In this document: positions 16,221 through 24,176 of the stretch, one piece after another | Numbering within the stretch: the stretch's first letter is position 1 | Layout of the letters: every line of letters begins with the position of its first letter | Assembly (NCBI GenBank): GCA_946482075.1 | Contig: CAMLQG010000018.1 | Coordinates: forward strand, 1-44,354 | Length of the DNA: 44,354 nucleotides | Direction of reading: 5' to 3' | Source of the DNA: an uncultured Erythrobacteraceae bacterium | Lineage (GTDB): Bacteria > Pseudomonadota > Alphaproteobacteria > Sphingomonadales > Sphingomonadaceae | Program-made: the position numbers and the translations under genes | Notes under the pieces: generated by a model | Told to the model about the DNA's origin: nothing | Databases searched by the model: none | The model's input: only the letters and a program-made list of their open reading frames with translations

Positions 16221-16382
16221 TTTCGCTGGAATGACAGATATGTGCTGGGGTGCGGACCCTCCCATTCACTCGACCTATCTCCAAGCTGAACACGCCTGCC
16301 ACTACCCGTTCATTCGCCGGGAGCCATACCGTCCCCGCTGCATTGACATGGGGCAGGGGGACGATGGCTGAAGGAGACCGTC

Positions 16383-18503
16383 ATGGCCGGAAACGTTCGC
16401 AAGAACCTGCGATTGGGCGGTATGCTCGGCGCGCTCGCGCTGCTGGCCGCCTGTGGCGGCGACGATAGCGAGACTTCGCAAGGCGGAACCTTCCCGCTGG
16501 CGGGCTCCTCGTCCCAATTCAATTGGCCAATGGAAGACCCGAGCTTTCTGGAAAGCGGCGATTACGTGGCTGACGGCGGCTACGGCGGTGGATCGGTGCC
16601 GGCCAACTGGCAACCTTTGCCCGCCGCGCGTCCGATGAGCAATTATGCCGGCCCGCGCTACGATTATGCGCCATCCTATGATTATTACGATGACGGCCCC
16701 GTCTATTATGACGATGAGCCAAGCGACAACAGCTATGCCTGGCTCGCGCTGGCGGCCATGTTGGGGTACACTCTCGCGGATTCCCCGCCCGATTATTATT
16801 TCGACTATGGCGATGTGGAGCCGTGGGTCTGGGAAACAGAGGACCATTATATCCGCTATGCCGAGCCGCTCGATGACGGATACCGCTATTACTATTACGA
16901 ACCCTACGCCACGCGGCCCTTCCTGATCCGCGATCCCGATTACGCCTATGGCTATCGCGACGACCGGCTGGTGGTGATCTATGACGATTACGGCCGGGTG
17001 CTCGACGGCCGCCGGGCTTGGGACCAGCGGCGTGCTGCGGCGAATTACTATGCACGGGCGCGCAGCCTGCACCAGCACTGGGACGATCGCCCGCGTTATG
17101 GGGTTTCTGCTCCGCGCTGGGATTCCCGCCGCGCGATCTTCGCGCGTGAACAGAACCGGTGGGATCGCGCGCGTGAAGGCCGACAGGCTTGGCGCAACTG
17201 GGATGAACGCAACGACGGCGCGATCCGCTCGCGCTGGGTGAGCGAACATGCTGCCCGCCAATATGCCGGCCAGCGTTTCGACACTTGGCGGCGTGACGAT
17301 TTCCGGGGGGATGCACCTCGCTTCAACCAGGAAGCCAGGCGCGAAGCGCGGGTTCAACAGGCGGCGCTTCGCCAGCAGGCGGTCCTGCGTCAGGATGCGA
17401 TCCGCGACATGCGCGAACGAGCGCGGTCCGGACAGTTCGCCCAGCGCGGCGATCGTGAGTTCCGGCGGGATTTCGGCAATTCGCCGCGCGCGGCGATCCT
17501 GGCGGGGCGGCGCGACGAGCAACGGCGCCAGGCGTTCTTCGAACGCGTATCGAACCAGCGCGAGGAACGCAGCCAGCAACGCCAGGACCGCTTCGCCGGT
17601 ATGCGCGACATGCGCCAGGCCGAATTGCGCCAGCGGATGGCGGAGCGCGGCAATGCGTTCCAGCGGCGCAACGATCAGCCCGGCGCGTCGTTCGCCAACC
17701 GGACGGACCGCCAGCGCGAGCGTGCGGCCCAGGACCGCGGCAATATGCGCGAAAGGCTGCTTGCCCAGCGCCAGTTGGCCGGGCGTGATCGGGACAATAA
17801 CCGGCAGTTGCAACAGCAGCGGCAGACGGAAGCGCGCCAGTCGGCTCTCGCGGAGCGTCGCGCCGATGCCCAGCAGCAACGCCAGCAGCGTTTCCAGCAG
17901 GGGGCCGATCGCAACCGCATGATCGAGCAGCGCCAGGCACAGATGCGTCATCGCGCTTCGCAGCAGCAGGCCGAGCGTCAATCCGAAAGCCGGCAGCGGA
18001 TGATGGAACAGCGCCAGCAGCAGATGCAGCAACGCCGTCAGGAAGCGCAGCAGCGGGCATCCCAGCGGCAGGCGGAAGGGCGCCAGCGCATGATCGCGCA
18101 ACGCCAGCAACAGGCGCAACAGCGCCAGGCTGAAGGCCGTCAGCGGATGATGGAGCAACGCCAGGCTCAGATGCAACAGCGTCGCCAGGAAGCGCAGCAG
18201 CAGGCGGCCCAACGGCAGGCCGAAGGACGCCAGCGCATGATGGAGCAGCGCCAGCGGCAAGCGCAACAGCGCCAGGCCGAAGGCCGTCAGCGGATGATGG
18301 AGCAACGTCAGGCTCAGATGCAGCAGCGTCGCCAGGAAGCGCAGCAGCAGGCGGCCCAACGGCAGGCCGAAGGACGCCAGCGTATGATGGAACAGCGCCA
18401 GCAGCAAGCACAGCAGCGCCAGGCCGAGATGCAGCAGCGCAGGGAAGCGCGGCGCAGCGAAGGCGGCAATCGCGGCTGGGATCGTTCGGCTTCGTTCCGG
18501 TAA
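16383..18503 (+). CDS. Tyr-rich / Gln-Arg-rich repeat lipoprotein of unknown function
   Basis: 706 residues. A signal peptide with lipobox LLAAC (Cys about residue 24) points to a lipid-anchored envelope protein, with Gly-Asp after Cys. Residues 55-200 are very rich in Tyr, Asp and Pro ('YDYYDDGPVYYDDE', 'YRYYYYEPY'), with one short hydrophobic stretch ('WLALAAMLGYTLA'). From about 320 to the end the protein is almost only Gln, Arg, Ala, Glu and Met, a predicted very long charged helix or coiled coil. The last part holds three 49-residue tandem repeats (RMMEQRQ...). I do not recognise a family. An anchored extended rod spanning the periplasm or binding polyanions is a guess. ATG 16383 follows AGGAGA at about 7 nt. 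The large ORF on the opposite strand of this region is a shadow. Confidence 0.8.
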   Translation: MAGNVRKNLRLGGMLGALALLAACGGDDSETSQGGTFPLAGSSSQFNWPMEDPSFLESGDYVADGGYGGGSVPANWQPLPAARPMSNYAGPRYDYAPSYDYYDDGPVYYDDEPSDNSYAWLALAAMLGYTLADSPPDYYFDYGDVEPWVWETEDHYIRYAEPLDDGYRYYYYEPYATRPFLIRDPDYAYGYRDDRLVVIYDDYGRVLDGRRAWDQRRAAANYYARARSLHQHWDDRPRYGVSAPRWDSRRAIFAREQNRWDRAREGRQAWRNWDERNDGAIRSRWVSEHAARQYAGQRFDTWRRDDFRGDAPRFNQEARREARVQQAALRQQAVLRQDAIRDMRERARSGQFAQRGDREFRRDFGNSPRAAILAGRRDEQRRQAFFERVSNQREERSQQRQDRFAGMRDMRQAELRQRMAERGNAFQRRNDQPGASFANRTDRQRERAAQDRGNMRERLLAQRQLAGRDRDNNRQLQQQRQTEARQSALAERRADAQQQRQQRFQQGADRNRMIEQRQAQMRHRASQQQAERQSESRQRMMEQRQQQMQQRRQEAQQRASQRQAEGRQRMIAQRQQQAQQRQAEGRQRMMEQRQAQMQQRRQEAQQQAAQRQAEGRQRMMEQRQRQAQQRQAEGRQRMMEQRQAQMQQRRQEAQQQAAQRQAEGRQRMMEQRQQQAQQRQAEMQQRREARRSEGGNRGWDRSASFR
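17997..18437 (+). repeat. Three tandem 147-bp repeats inside the lipoprotein gene
   Basis: Copies begin at 17997, 18144 and 18291, each with CGGATGATGGA. The period is exactly 147 bp (49 codons), so repeat-number change keeps the frame. Copies two and three are nearly identical; copy one is more diverged. Each unit contains two sub-units of 30 and 19 codons that both start with Arg-Met-Met/Ile. The structure is suited to slippage or recombination. Confidence 0.9.
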
Positions 18504-18525
18504 GCGTTAAATCTGGTCCCGTTCG

Positions 18526-18577
18526 CTCTCAGCTTGTCGCAGGACCGCTTTCCCTTCGACAAGCTCAGGGCGAAGGG
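18526..18577. repeat. Dispersed inverted repeat, family B (degenerate left arm)
   Basis: The right arm at 18552-18577 reads cccttcgacaagctcagggc; a diverged left arm (ctcagcttgtcgcaggacc) precedes it at about 18528. It belongs to the same family as 24066-24154 and 42530-42617. It overlaps the last codons of the convergent DUF3142 gene. Confidence 0.65.
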
Positions 18578-19293
18578 ATCTTTGAGGTTTTTCCGGGCAT
18601 CAGGAACACCACATACCCCCGGAACCGTGGATCATCTCGCAGCCCCTTGGGCTCGCGCCATAGACCGCCTTCGACCAGCCCAACCCGATAAGGCATCGGC
18701 AGGCGCTTCAGCCCCGCCAGATAGCGTTCATAGCCGGGAATCGTCTCGCGGCCCTGATAGGTTTGGATCACCACCTCATCCACCACCTCGCCCAGCGCTG
18801 CGAGCGCCGCCGGATCGCCCCCGGCGCTCCAGTCCATCAGCCCGGTCACGGACAGGCGGTAGTGCCGGGGCAGGCGATGGCGGATGTCGCGCAGGAAGGC
18901 GGCGTAACCGGCCAGCCCGCGCGTGTTCGCGTCGAAATCGAGCTGCAGCCCTGCAAGGCGGATGCCCGCGCGGTCCCATTTCGCAAGATCGGCGAGCACC
19001 TGGCGATAGACACCGTCCTGCCAGTCCAACCGTTCCAGCCGCACGACCATCCAAATCTCGACATGGTGCGCGCGCGGAGGCTGGGGGCGCAGAGGCACCA
19101 TGCGCGCCGGGTCCTTGTTGCGCACCTCGCCCGCCAGCAAATAGACGCGCCTGGCCTTGCCAAGCACGTCCGGCGCCGGGACGCCCGCCCAGAGAAAGAA
19201 GCTGTCATGATCCCGGGGATCGACGCGCATTTCCGCAGGCTGCTGTGCGCAGGCGCCCAGAGCCAACGCGAGCAGGATGGCGAGGCGTCTCAC
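18565..19293 (-). CDS. DUF3142 domain lipoprotein
   Basis: 242 residues. It starts VRRLAILLALALGACAQQ, a lipoprotein signal with lipobox LGAC. The body matches the DUF3142 family by its TIM-barrel-like segments: 'FFLWAGVPAPDV', 'VEIWMVVRLERLDWQDGVY', 'IRLAGLQLDFDANTRGLAGY', 'LSVTGLMDW' and 'EVVIQTYQGRETIPGYERYL'. The pattern of LQLDFD and YQG resembles glycoside-hydrolase-like barrels, but activity is unproven. The GTG start at 19293 overlaps the stop of the upstream gene by four bases (GTGA), showing translational coupling. The longer in-frame ORF upstream (to 19398) lies in that gene. Together the two genes encode exported proteins of a common, unknown function. Confidence 0.82.
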   Translation of the reverse strand: MRRLAILLALALGACAQQPAEMRVDPRDHDSFFLWAGVPAPDVLGKARRVYLLAGEVRNKDPARMVPLRPQPPRAHHVEIWMVVRLERLDWQDGVYRQVLADLAKWDRAGIRLAGLQLDFDANTRGLAGYAAFLRDIRHRLPRHYRLSVTGLMDWSAGGDPAALAALGEVVDEVVIQTYQGRETIPGYERYLAGLKRLPMPYRVGLVEGGLWREPKGLRDDPRFRGYVVFLMPGKTSKIPSP

Positions 19294-21374
19294 CAATAGA
19301 TGGTCATGCTCTTGGCCCAGCGGCTGGCGGGGTAATCCTTCTTCAGCCGCTGGAACCAGGCGCGCCGCTGGGAGAGGTCCACGTCTTCGCCGCCGCAATC
19401 ATTGTTGCCGCTGGGGGCGTAGCAATAGACCGCGCGGTAGAGCGCATAGGCCTTTTCCTCCGGCCCTGCCTTGGGATCGGCGATCACCGCATTGTAGATC
19501 GCCGCGCGAGTGGTGCGTTTGCCGGGGAACTGGCCGGGCGCGCCGCCCAGCACGCCGGGGTCTTCCATCGGGTCCAGCGCTTCGAACCAGTCGAACCCGT
19601 TCAGCCGCCAGAATTCGCCCAGGCAGAGTCTGCCCTTGGAATCGGCGGGATTGCGGGCCAGCGCGGCGGCCGTATCGGCCAGGGCGGGGCAGGCATAGCC
19701 TTCGCTGAAGCGGCCGGACGTGAACAGGCCGAGCGGAATGCTTTCCATCTGGCCGATGTCCCACAGCCCCTGGTCCTTCGGCGCGCCGGGAGGGACCATC
19801 GCTCGGTCGCGAACGAAATCGGCATAGCGGCCGGTCTGCAGTTCCTTCTGCAGGAGCGTCAGCAGAGCCACGTCGCGTTGGCGCTGGGCCATGCTGCGAT
19901 CCCTGGTGATCTTGCGCAGCAGATCGGGCCCGGCGGTGCGCGCCAGCAGGATGTCGCGGATCATCCCGTCGCGAATCGGAGAACCGGCCGCGAACACATC
20001 CGCCAGCCGGTCGGCCTTCTGCAGCATCAGCGCCAAACCGAGTTCGGCCGCTTCGCGCTGATAGGGGGCCCGGACCCGCTCGATCAGGCTCCGCCAATGC
20101 GCTTCCTCGCCGGGATCGCCCGTCTGGCCGAGCGCCATGCCGCGCAGGAGCTGGCGGCTGAATGCCAGTGGCGCGAGGCTGCCCGAGCCCTTTTCCGCAG
20201 GCAGCAGGGACAGCGCTTGCTTGCCATCCTTGCCGACATAGAAGGCATGCGCGGCCTGGAGATAGGCGTAGAGCTCGGGCTGGCCGACGAACCAGATCTT
20301 CTGCGCGTCGAGATCGGCGGCGGTCAGGACCGGCCGGCTTTCGTCGCCATCCTGGCGCATGCGCATCAGGTCCCACGCGGCGAGCAGTTGCGGAGTGCGG
20401 ATCGCAGCGGCCGCATCGTCCTTGAACAGCAGTTTGTTGTCGATCTCCTGGATCAGCGAGACGCTTTGCGCGCTGCCGGGCGCGAGGGTGGCGAGCAGCC
20501 CTTCATACTGCCCGGCAAGCCCCGCGGTATCGCCGCCGAGCCAGAACACCCGTCGCTTCAGCCCTTGGGCGGAGGCGGCGTAGCGGCCTTCCGGATAGCG
20601 CTTGAGATAGGCGTCGATCGCGCTCCCCGCCCTGCGCGTGGCGGCGGCGTCTGTCGCGGATGCGCCCTGGAAATCGCCCCATTCGTCGAACGCGTTCTCC
20701 TGCGCGGCGTTCAGCTCCACGCGGATCAGCATGTATGCGGCAGTTTCCGCCACCCAGGGATCGGCGGCTTTCCGCAGGTCCCGGAACCCGCCTCGCGCCG
20801 TATCCCAGCTACCGGCGTAGAACGCGTCCGCCGCCTGGAGATAAGTGAGGAACGCCTTGCCCGGTGCGCTCGAGACGGACGGCCAGTTTGGCGGTTCGGT
20901 GCCGCCGGCGCACCGCGCGGCGAGGTTCCCGCGCGCTCGGACCAGCACGTCGCGTTCGGTCTCCGACAGGCGCGTATTCGCGGCCAGCGCCTCACCGAAC
21001 ACGTTTTCCGAACGGGTCACGCTGTCGCAGCGCGATCCGCCGGCGATGTCGCGATCGGGCAGGCCGCCGGCATAGACCGCGGCGAGCGAGCCCCAGCTGA
21101 AGAAGCTGCGGCCGAAGGTGCGGATCTCCCATTCGTCCACCGCGGCGGGGCGGGGGCTTTCCACGGGCGTCGCCTTGCCCGCGCGCATCAGGAAGAACAT
21201 GTTCGAACGTGTGTCGTTGCCGGGCGAAAGCGCCGCCTTGTCGCCGCATTCGAGCCCGCCGAACACCGCGAGCTTCCAGACCGGGGAGCAGGAGTAATCC
21301 CCACTTGCCAGCGCTGGTCCTGCGGCGAAGCCGATGGCTGCGGCGGCGATCGCCAGACGGGCCTTGTGCTTCAT
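19290..21374 (-). CDS. Exported alpha-solenoid-like protein of unknown function
   Basis: 694 residues starting MKHKARLAIAAAAIGFAAGP, a Sec signal peptide with cleavage after ALA-S. The mature protein is soluble, with many helical repeats of the type 'AFLTYLQAADAFYAGSWDTA', 'VAETAAYMLIRVELNAAQ' and 'LYAYLQAAHAFYVGKDGKQA', resembling a TPR-like solenoid. It has several Cys residues (for example 'YSCSPVW', 'CGDK', 'CYAPSGNNDCGG'), probably in disulfides. I do not recognise a named family. ATG 21374 has GAGGGAG upstream; the ORF extension to 21470 lacks support. It is the first gene of a two-gene operon with the DUF3142 lipoprotein (4-bp overlap). A scaffold role in the periplasm is inference. 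Confidence 0.78.
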   Translation of the reverse strand: MKHKARLAIAAAAIGFAAGPALASGDYSCSPVWKLAVFGGLECGDKAALSPGNDTRSNMFFLMRAGKATPVESPRPAAVDEWEIRTFGRSFFSWGSLAAVYAGGLPDRDIAGGSRCDSVTRSENVFGEALAANTRLSETERDVLVRARGNLAARCAGGTEPPNWPSVSSAPGKAFLTYLQAADAFYAGSWDTARGGFRDLRKAADPWVAETAAYMLIRVELNAAQENAFDEWGDFQGASATDAAATRRAGSAIDAYLKRYPEGRYAASAQGLKRRVFWLGGDTAGLAGQYEGLLATLAPGSAQSVSLIQEIDNKLLFKDDAAAAIRTPQLLAAWDLMRMRQDGDESRPVLTAADLDAQKIWFVGQPELYAYLQAAHAFYVGKDGKQALSLLPAEKGSGSLAPLAFSRQLLRGMALGQTGDPGEEAHWRSLIERVRAPYQREAAELGLALMLQKADRLADVFAAGSPIRDGMIRDILLARTAGPDLLRKITRDRSMAQRQRDVALLTLLQKELQTGRYADFVRDRAMVPPGAPKDQGLWDIGQMESIPLGLFTSGRFSEGYACPALADTAAALARNPADSKGRLCLGEFWRLNGFDWFEALDPMEDPGVLGGAPGQFPGKRTTRAAIYNAVIADPKAGPEEKAYALYRAVYCYAPSGNNDCGGEDVDLSQRRAWFQRLKKDYPASRWAKSMTIYW

Positions 21375-21535
21375 GGCTGCGCTCCCTCGCTCTGTTTGAG
21401 AGCATAGGGCGGATTGCTCCGCGCGAACAAGTGCCGGCAGGGGTGCAGCGACACGGGATTGGTGAATCACGCTTCATAAATTGTCCCTGGTGGAGTAATC
21501 GCCCCGCTTTCCCTTGATCGTGTCTTGAACCCCGG

Positions 21536-22267
21536 TTGCTTTCGACGCGCAGCCTCGTCCATTATCCGGTATCCATCGTCAGCCGAGCAGTTTTGAAGGA
21601 TCGAGATCTGGAACAGGCCATCATCAAGCCCACGCGGTCTGCCGCCACGCGCGAGAAGCTGATCCTCGCCGCGGAAGCCATGTTCGGTGAGGAAGGGTTC
21701 GACGCCGTCGCGCTGCGCTCGATCGTGGCCGTGGCCGAACAGCGCAACAGCAACGTCGTGCAGTATCATTTCGGCGACAAGTTCGGCCTGCTCGATGCGA
21801 TCTTCGAATATCGCGCCGCCCAGATCGCGCCGGTGCGCCGGCGGATGCTGCAGGAAGCGCACGAGACCGGCCGGGCGGACGACGTGAAGACGCTGCTGCG
21901 TTGCGCGATGGCTCCGGAATTCGAGATCTGGCGGCAGGAAGGCACGCTCAACTACATTCGCCTGACCGTCTATTACATGCTCTATCTGAGGCCGCGGGGG
22001 ATCGATCATCCCTATGATCGCAACAGCGCGGTCACGTCCACATTGCATGAAGTGATGCTTCTGCTCAGCAGACGGCTGTCTCACATGTCGGAGGATCGTC
22101 TTACCTATCGCGCGGAAACCGTCACCACCGCGCTGATGATCGCCATGCTGACGATCACGCAGCGCGAGAAGTGCGGCGAGCCGATGGACATCCTGATCGA
22201 GGACGCGCTCGAAATGATGACGGCCGCCATGTGCGCGCCGCCTTGGAACAATTCGACCTCCCGCTAG
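21536..22267 (+). CDS. TetR family transcriptional regulator
   Basis: Up to 243 residues. The N-terminal TetR helix-turn-helix is clear: 'AATREKLILAAEAMFGEEGF' followed by 'ALRSIVAVAEQRNSNVVQYHF' and 'GDKFGLLDAIFEYR'. The ligand-binding C-terminal part is helical and not recognisable to subfamily. No ATG precedes the HTH. TTG 21536 or TTG 21593 could start it; neither has a strong ribosome binding site, so the true N-terminus is uncertain. It converges on the P450 gene with a 13-bp gap and diverges from the exported-protein operon (161-bp spacer). TetR proteins are often repressors of neighbouring catabolic genes; the P450 or the SnoaL-like gene are the nearest candidates. Confidence 0.88.
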   Translation: MLSTRSLVHYPVSIVSRAVLKDRDLEQAIIKPTRSAATREKLILAAEAMFGEEGFDAVALRSIVAVAEQRNSNVVQYHFGDKFGLLDAIFEYRAAQIAPVRRRMLQEAHETGRADDVKTLLRCAMAPEFEIWRQEGTLNYIRLTVYYMLYLRPRGIDHPYDRNSAVTSTLHEVMLLLSRRLSHMSEDRLTYRAETVTTALMIAMLTITQREKCGEPMDILIEDALEMMTAAMCAPPWNNSTSR

Positions 22268-22280
22268 CGAAAGGCCGCGA

Positions 22281-23495
22281 TCACTTCACGATCGCGGGAT
22301 CCCATTCCAGCGTATATTCGAAGACGTGCGGCGTGATGCCGGCCTGATATTTCAGCTCCGTCTTCTCCTTGATGTGGAATTCGGGAATGCGCTTGAACCA
22401 TTCCTCGAAGGCGATCTGCAGTTCCAGCCGAGCCAGCGGCGCGCCGACGCAGCGATGCGAACCCGCGCCGAAAGTCAGGTGTGAACGGTTCTTACGGTCG
22501 AGATCGAAGGCCTTCGGATCGTCGTTCTTCTGGTCGTCCGTGCCCGCCAGGCAATTGGGCATCACGATCATTTCCCCCGCCTTCAGCGTCGCGCCGCCCA
22601 GCTCGGTATCCTGCACGATCTCGCGCACATTCATCACCAGCGGATAACGGCGCAGCATCTCTTCCATGAAATCGGCGATTCGCGACGGATCGGCAGCGAT
22701 CGCCTTACGAACCTGGGGATACTTGTCGAGCGCGACGAAAGAAAAGCTCAGGGCCTGCGCCACCGTGTCCACGCCCGCCTGGAGAATCTGCGAAACGACC
22801 TTGAGCGCTTCGTCATGCGTTATCGGGCGGCCACCCATGTCGCCATTGGCCACCAGCGAGATCATGTCTTCGCCGGGATTTTCCATCCGCTCCGCCACGA
22901 CCGGACTGAGATAGGTATAGAAGCAGTCGACTGCTTCCTGGATCGTCATGTCGCCCAGATTGCGGGTCATCTGCTCGGCCCAGAACTTGAACTTGGGAAC
23001 GTCCGCCATGGGCAGGTCCATCAGATCCATCAGCAGCGCGATCGGCATCGGTTCCGCGAACTGCTCGCGGAAGTTGCAATGGCCGTCATGCTTGAAGCCG
23101 TCGATGAGATCGCAGATGATCCGCCGGATCGCAGCCTCGTATCCTTTCACGCGCTTGGGCGAGAAGCCTTCCTGCATGACCTTGCGGAACGGCCGGTTGC
23201 GCGGCGGATCGTAAGTGGTCGGCGCCATGTCGAACGCTTCGCCATTCTCCTTGGGCACCAGCAGCACGCGGCTCGAAAAGCGCGTGTAGTCCTCATAGGC
23301 TTCCTGCATCGGATCGGTGCGGGTGATGATCCAGTGTCCCCCATTATAAGGCGTCCAGACGACCGGCGGGCCCGCATGCAATGCTTCCCAGGCGGCGTGG
23401 ATATCCTCGGTTCCGCCCGGCGGAGACCAGACGTCGAAATCCACCACCCGGTCGGGCGTCACATGCGCTGGGCGTTCAACGGTCGCGGTGGTCAT
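22281..23495 (-). CDS. Cytochrome P450, P450cam/CYP101-like
   Basis: 404 residues. The heme loop is FGAGSHRCVG with Cys349; the oxygen-activation motif AGVDT (Asp243, Thr244) and the ExxR helix 'EEMLRR' are intact. Several segments match what I recall of P450cam (CYP101A1): 'NGGHWI', 'EAYEDYTRFSS', 'CNFREQFAEP', 'MISLVANG' and the C-terminal 'EWDPAIVK'. At the site of P450cam Tyr96 (GEAYDF) this protein has Phe88 (GEAFDM), so the keto hydrogen bond to camphor cannot form and another substrate is expected. No ferredoxin or reductase gene is nearby. ATG 23495 was preferred over 23519 because GGAGAGG lies just before it. Divergent from the SnoaL-like gene. Confidence 0.92.
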   Translation of the reverse strand: MTTATVERPAHVTPDRVVDFDVWSPPGGTEDIHAAWEALHAGPPVVWTPYNGGHWIITRTDPMQEAYEDYTRFSSRVLLVPKENGEAFDMAPTTYDPPRNRPFRKVMQEGFSPKRVKGYEAAIRRIICDLIDGFKHDGHCNFREQFAEPMPIALLMDLMDLPMADVPKFKFWAEQMTRNLGDMTIQEAVDCFYTYLSPVVAERMENPGEDMISLVANGDMGGRPITHDEALKVVSQILQAGVDTVAQALSFSFVALDKYPQVRKAIAADPSRIADFMEEMLRRYPLVMNVREIVQDTELGGATLKAGEMIVMPNCLAGTDDQKNDDPKAFDLDRKNRSHLTFGAGSHRCVGAPLARLELQIAFEEWFKRIPEFHIKEKTELKYQAGITPHVFEYTLEWDPAIVK

Positions 23496-23618
23496 CGGCC
23501 TCTCCGAAGGAATTTCCATTGATGTTCTTGCGTCGATCTTAATGCGAGTGAATTATCCCGGTCAAGCAGCACGGAAATGCTGTAAGTGCAATCAACCGGA
23601 ATATGGGAGAGACAGGAC
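23496..23618. promoter_or_regulatory. Divergent promoter region, P450 / SnoaL-like genes
   Basis: A 123-bp spacer with lower GC than its flanks (for example 'cttaatgcgagtgaattatc'). It probably carries promoters in both directions. No operator palindrome or certain -35/-10 pair was found. GGGAGAGACAGGA sets the start of the SnoaL-like gene. Confidence 0.4.
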
Positions 23619-24041
23619 ATGGCCACCCGCCACATGACGCCGATCGAGCTGTTCGGCGCGCTTGCCGAGGAATATGAGAACATCACGGCTGAAGGCGTGA
23701 GTCGCATCGTTCACGATGATTGCGTGATCCACGAAGCCAGGGGCTTGCCGGAAATCGGCAAGGACTGGGTCGGGCCGCAGGGCTTCGTCGATCTGATGGC
23801 GGCGGTGCAGGCCGCGTTCCGCGGATTCAAGTTCACCCTTGTCCATCTGATCGAAGACGCGAACACGCTGGTCATCCGCGGCAATCTATCCTTCGACCTG
23901 CCCGCGGGCAGCTTCTCCATCCCGATCGTCGAATATTGGGAATTCAGGGACGGCAAGGCGATCGACATCCTGCCGGTCTGGCACGACACGAAGCTGGTGG
24001 CGGAGATGTATGCGAAGAGCTATCCGAATGGGCGGGTTTGA
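23619..24041 (+). CDS. SnoaL-like (NTF2-fold) protein
   Basis: 140 residues with the alpha+beta cone of the NTF2/SnoaL superfamily: an N-terminal helix pair ('MTPIELFGALAEEYENI'), 'VIHEARGLPEIGKDWVGPQGFVDLM', then alternating strands 'FKFTLVHLIEDANTLVIRGN' and 'SIPIVEYWEFRDGKAIDILPVWHD'. Family members include polyketide cyclases, ketosteroid isomerase and limonene-epoxide hydrolase, so an isomerase, hydrolase or binding role on a small hydrophobic compound is possible. No catalytic triad can be named. ATG 23619 has a strong ribosome binding site; the ORF extension to 23586 has none. It is divergent from the P450 gene, so the two may serve the same pathway. It is followed by a family-B inverted repeat. 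Confidence 0.85.
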   Translation: MATRHMTPIELFGALAEEYENITAEGVSRIVHDDCVIHEARGLPEIGKDWVGPQGFVDLMAAVQAAFRGFKFTLVHLIEDANTLVIRGNLSFDLPAGSFSIPIVEYWEFRDGKAIDILPVWHDTKLVAEMYAKSYPNGRV

Positions 24042-24065
24042 GGCCGTTTACTGAGCAAAAAAGAT

Positions 24066-24154
24066 CCGTTCGTCCTGAGCCTGTCGAAGGGCTGCTTTTC
24101 TTCTTGCTTGGCTCGAGAGAAAAGGCGGCGCTTCGACAGGCTCAGCACGAACGG
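24066..24154. repeat. Dispersed inverted repeat, family B (best copy)
   Basis: The left arm at 24066-24089 (ccgttcgtcctgagcctgtc...) and right arm at 24131-24154 are complementary at 23 of 24 positions, with a 41-nt spacer. It lies between the 3' ends of the SnoaL-like and topoisomerase genes and could act as a bidirectional terminator or mRNA-stabilising hairpin. Confidence 0.85.
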
Positions 24155-24176
24155 TTTTACGTGTTTGGCCTGCGAC

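Noticed and set aside
16302..18407. 701-codon minus-strand frame rich in Leu ('LLRFLATLLHL') opposite the lipoprotein
   Set aside because: The repeats are antisense of Gln-Arg codons; the plus frame has a signal peptide, lipobox and ribosome binding site, the minus frame has none.
17997..18437. Periodic repeats that could suggest a CRISPR array
   Set aside because: The 147-bp period has no unique spacers and keeps the reading frame of a protein.
18534..21407. 957-codon plus-strand frame opposite the exported-protein operon
   Set aside because: The minus-strand genes have signal peptides and a GTGA coupling; the plus frame starts inside a dispersed repeat and has no recognisable domain.
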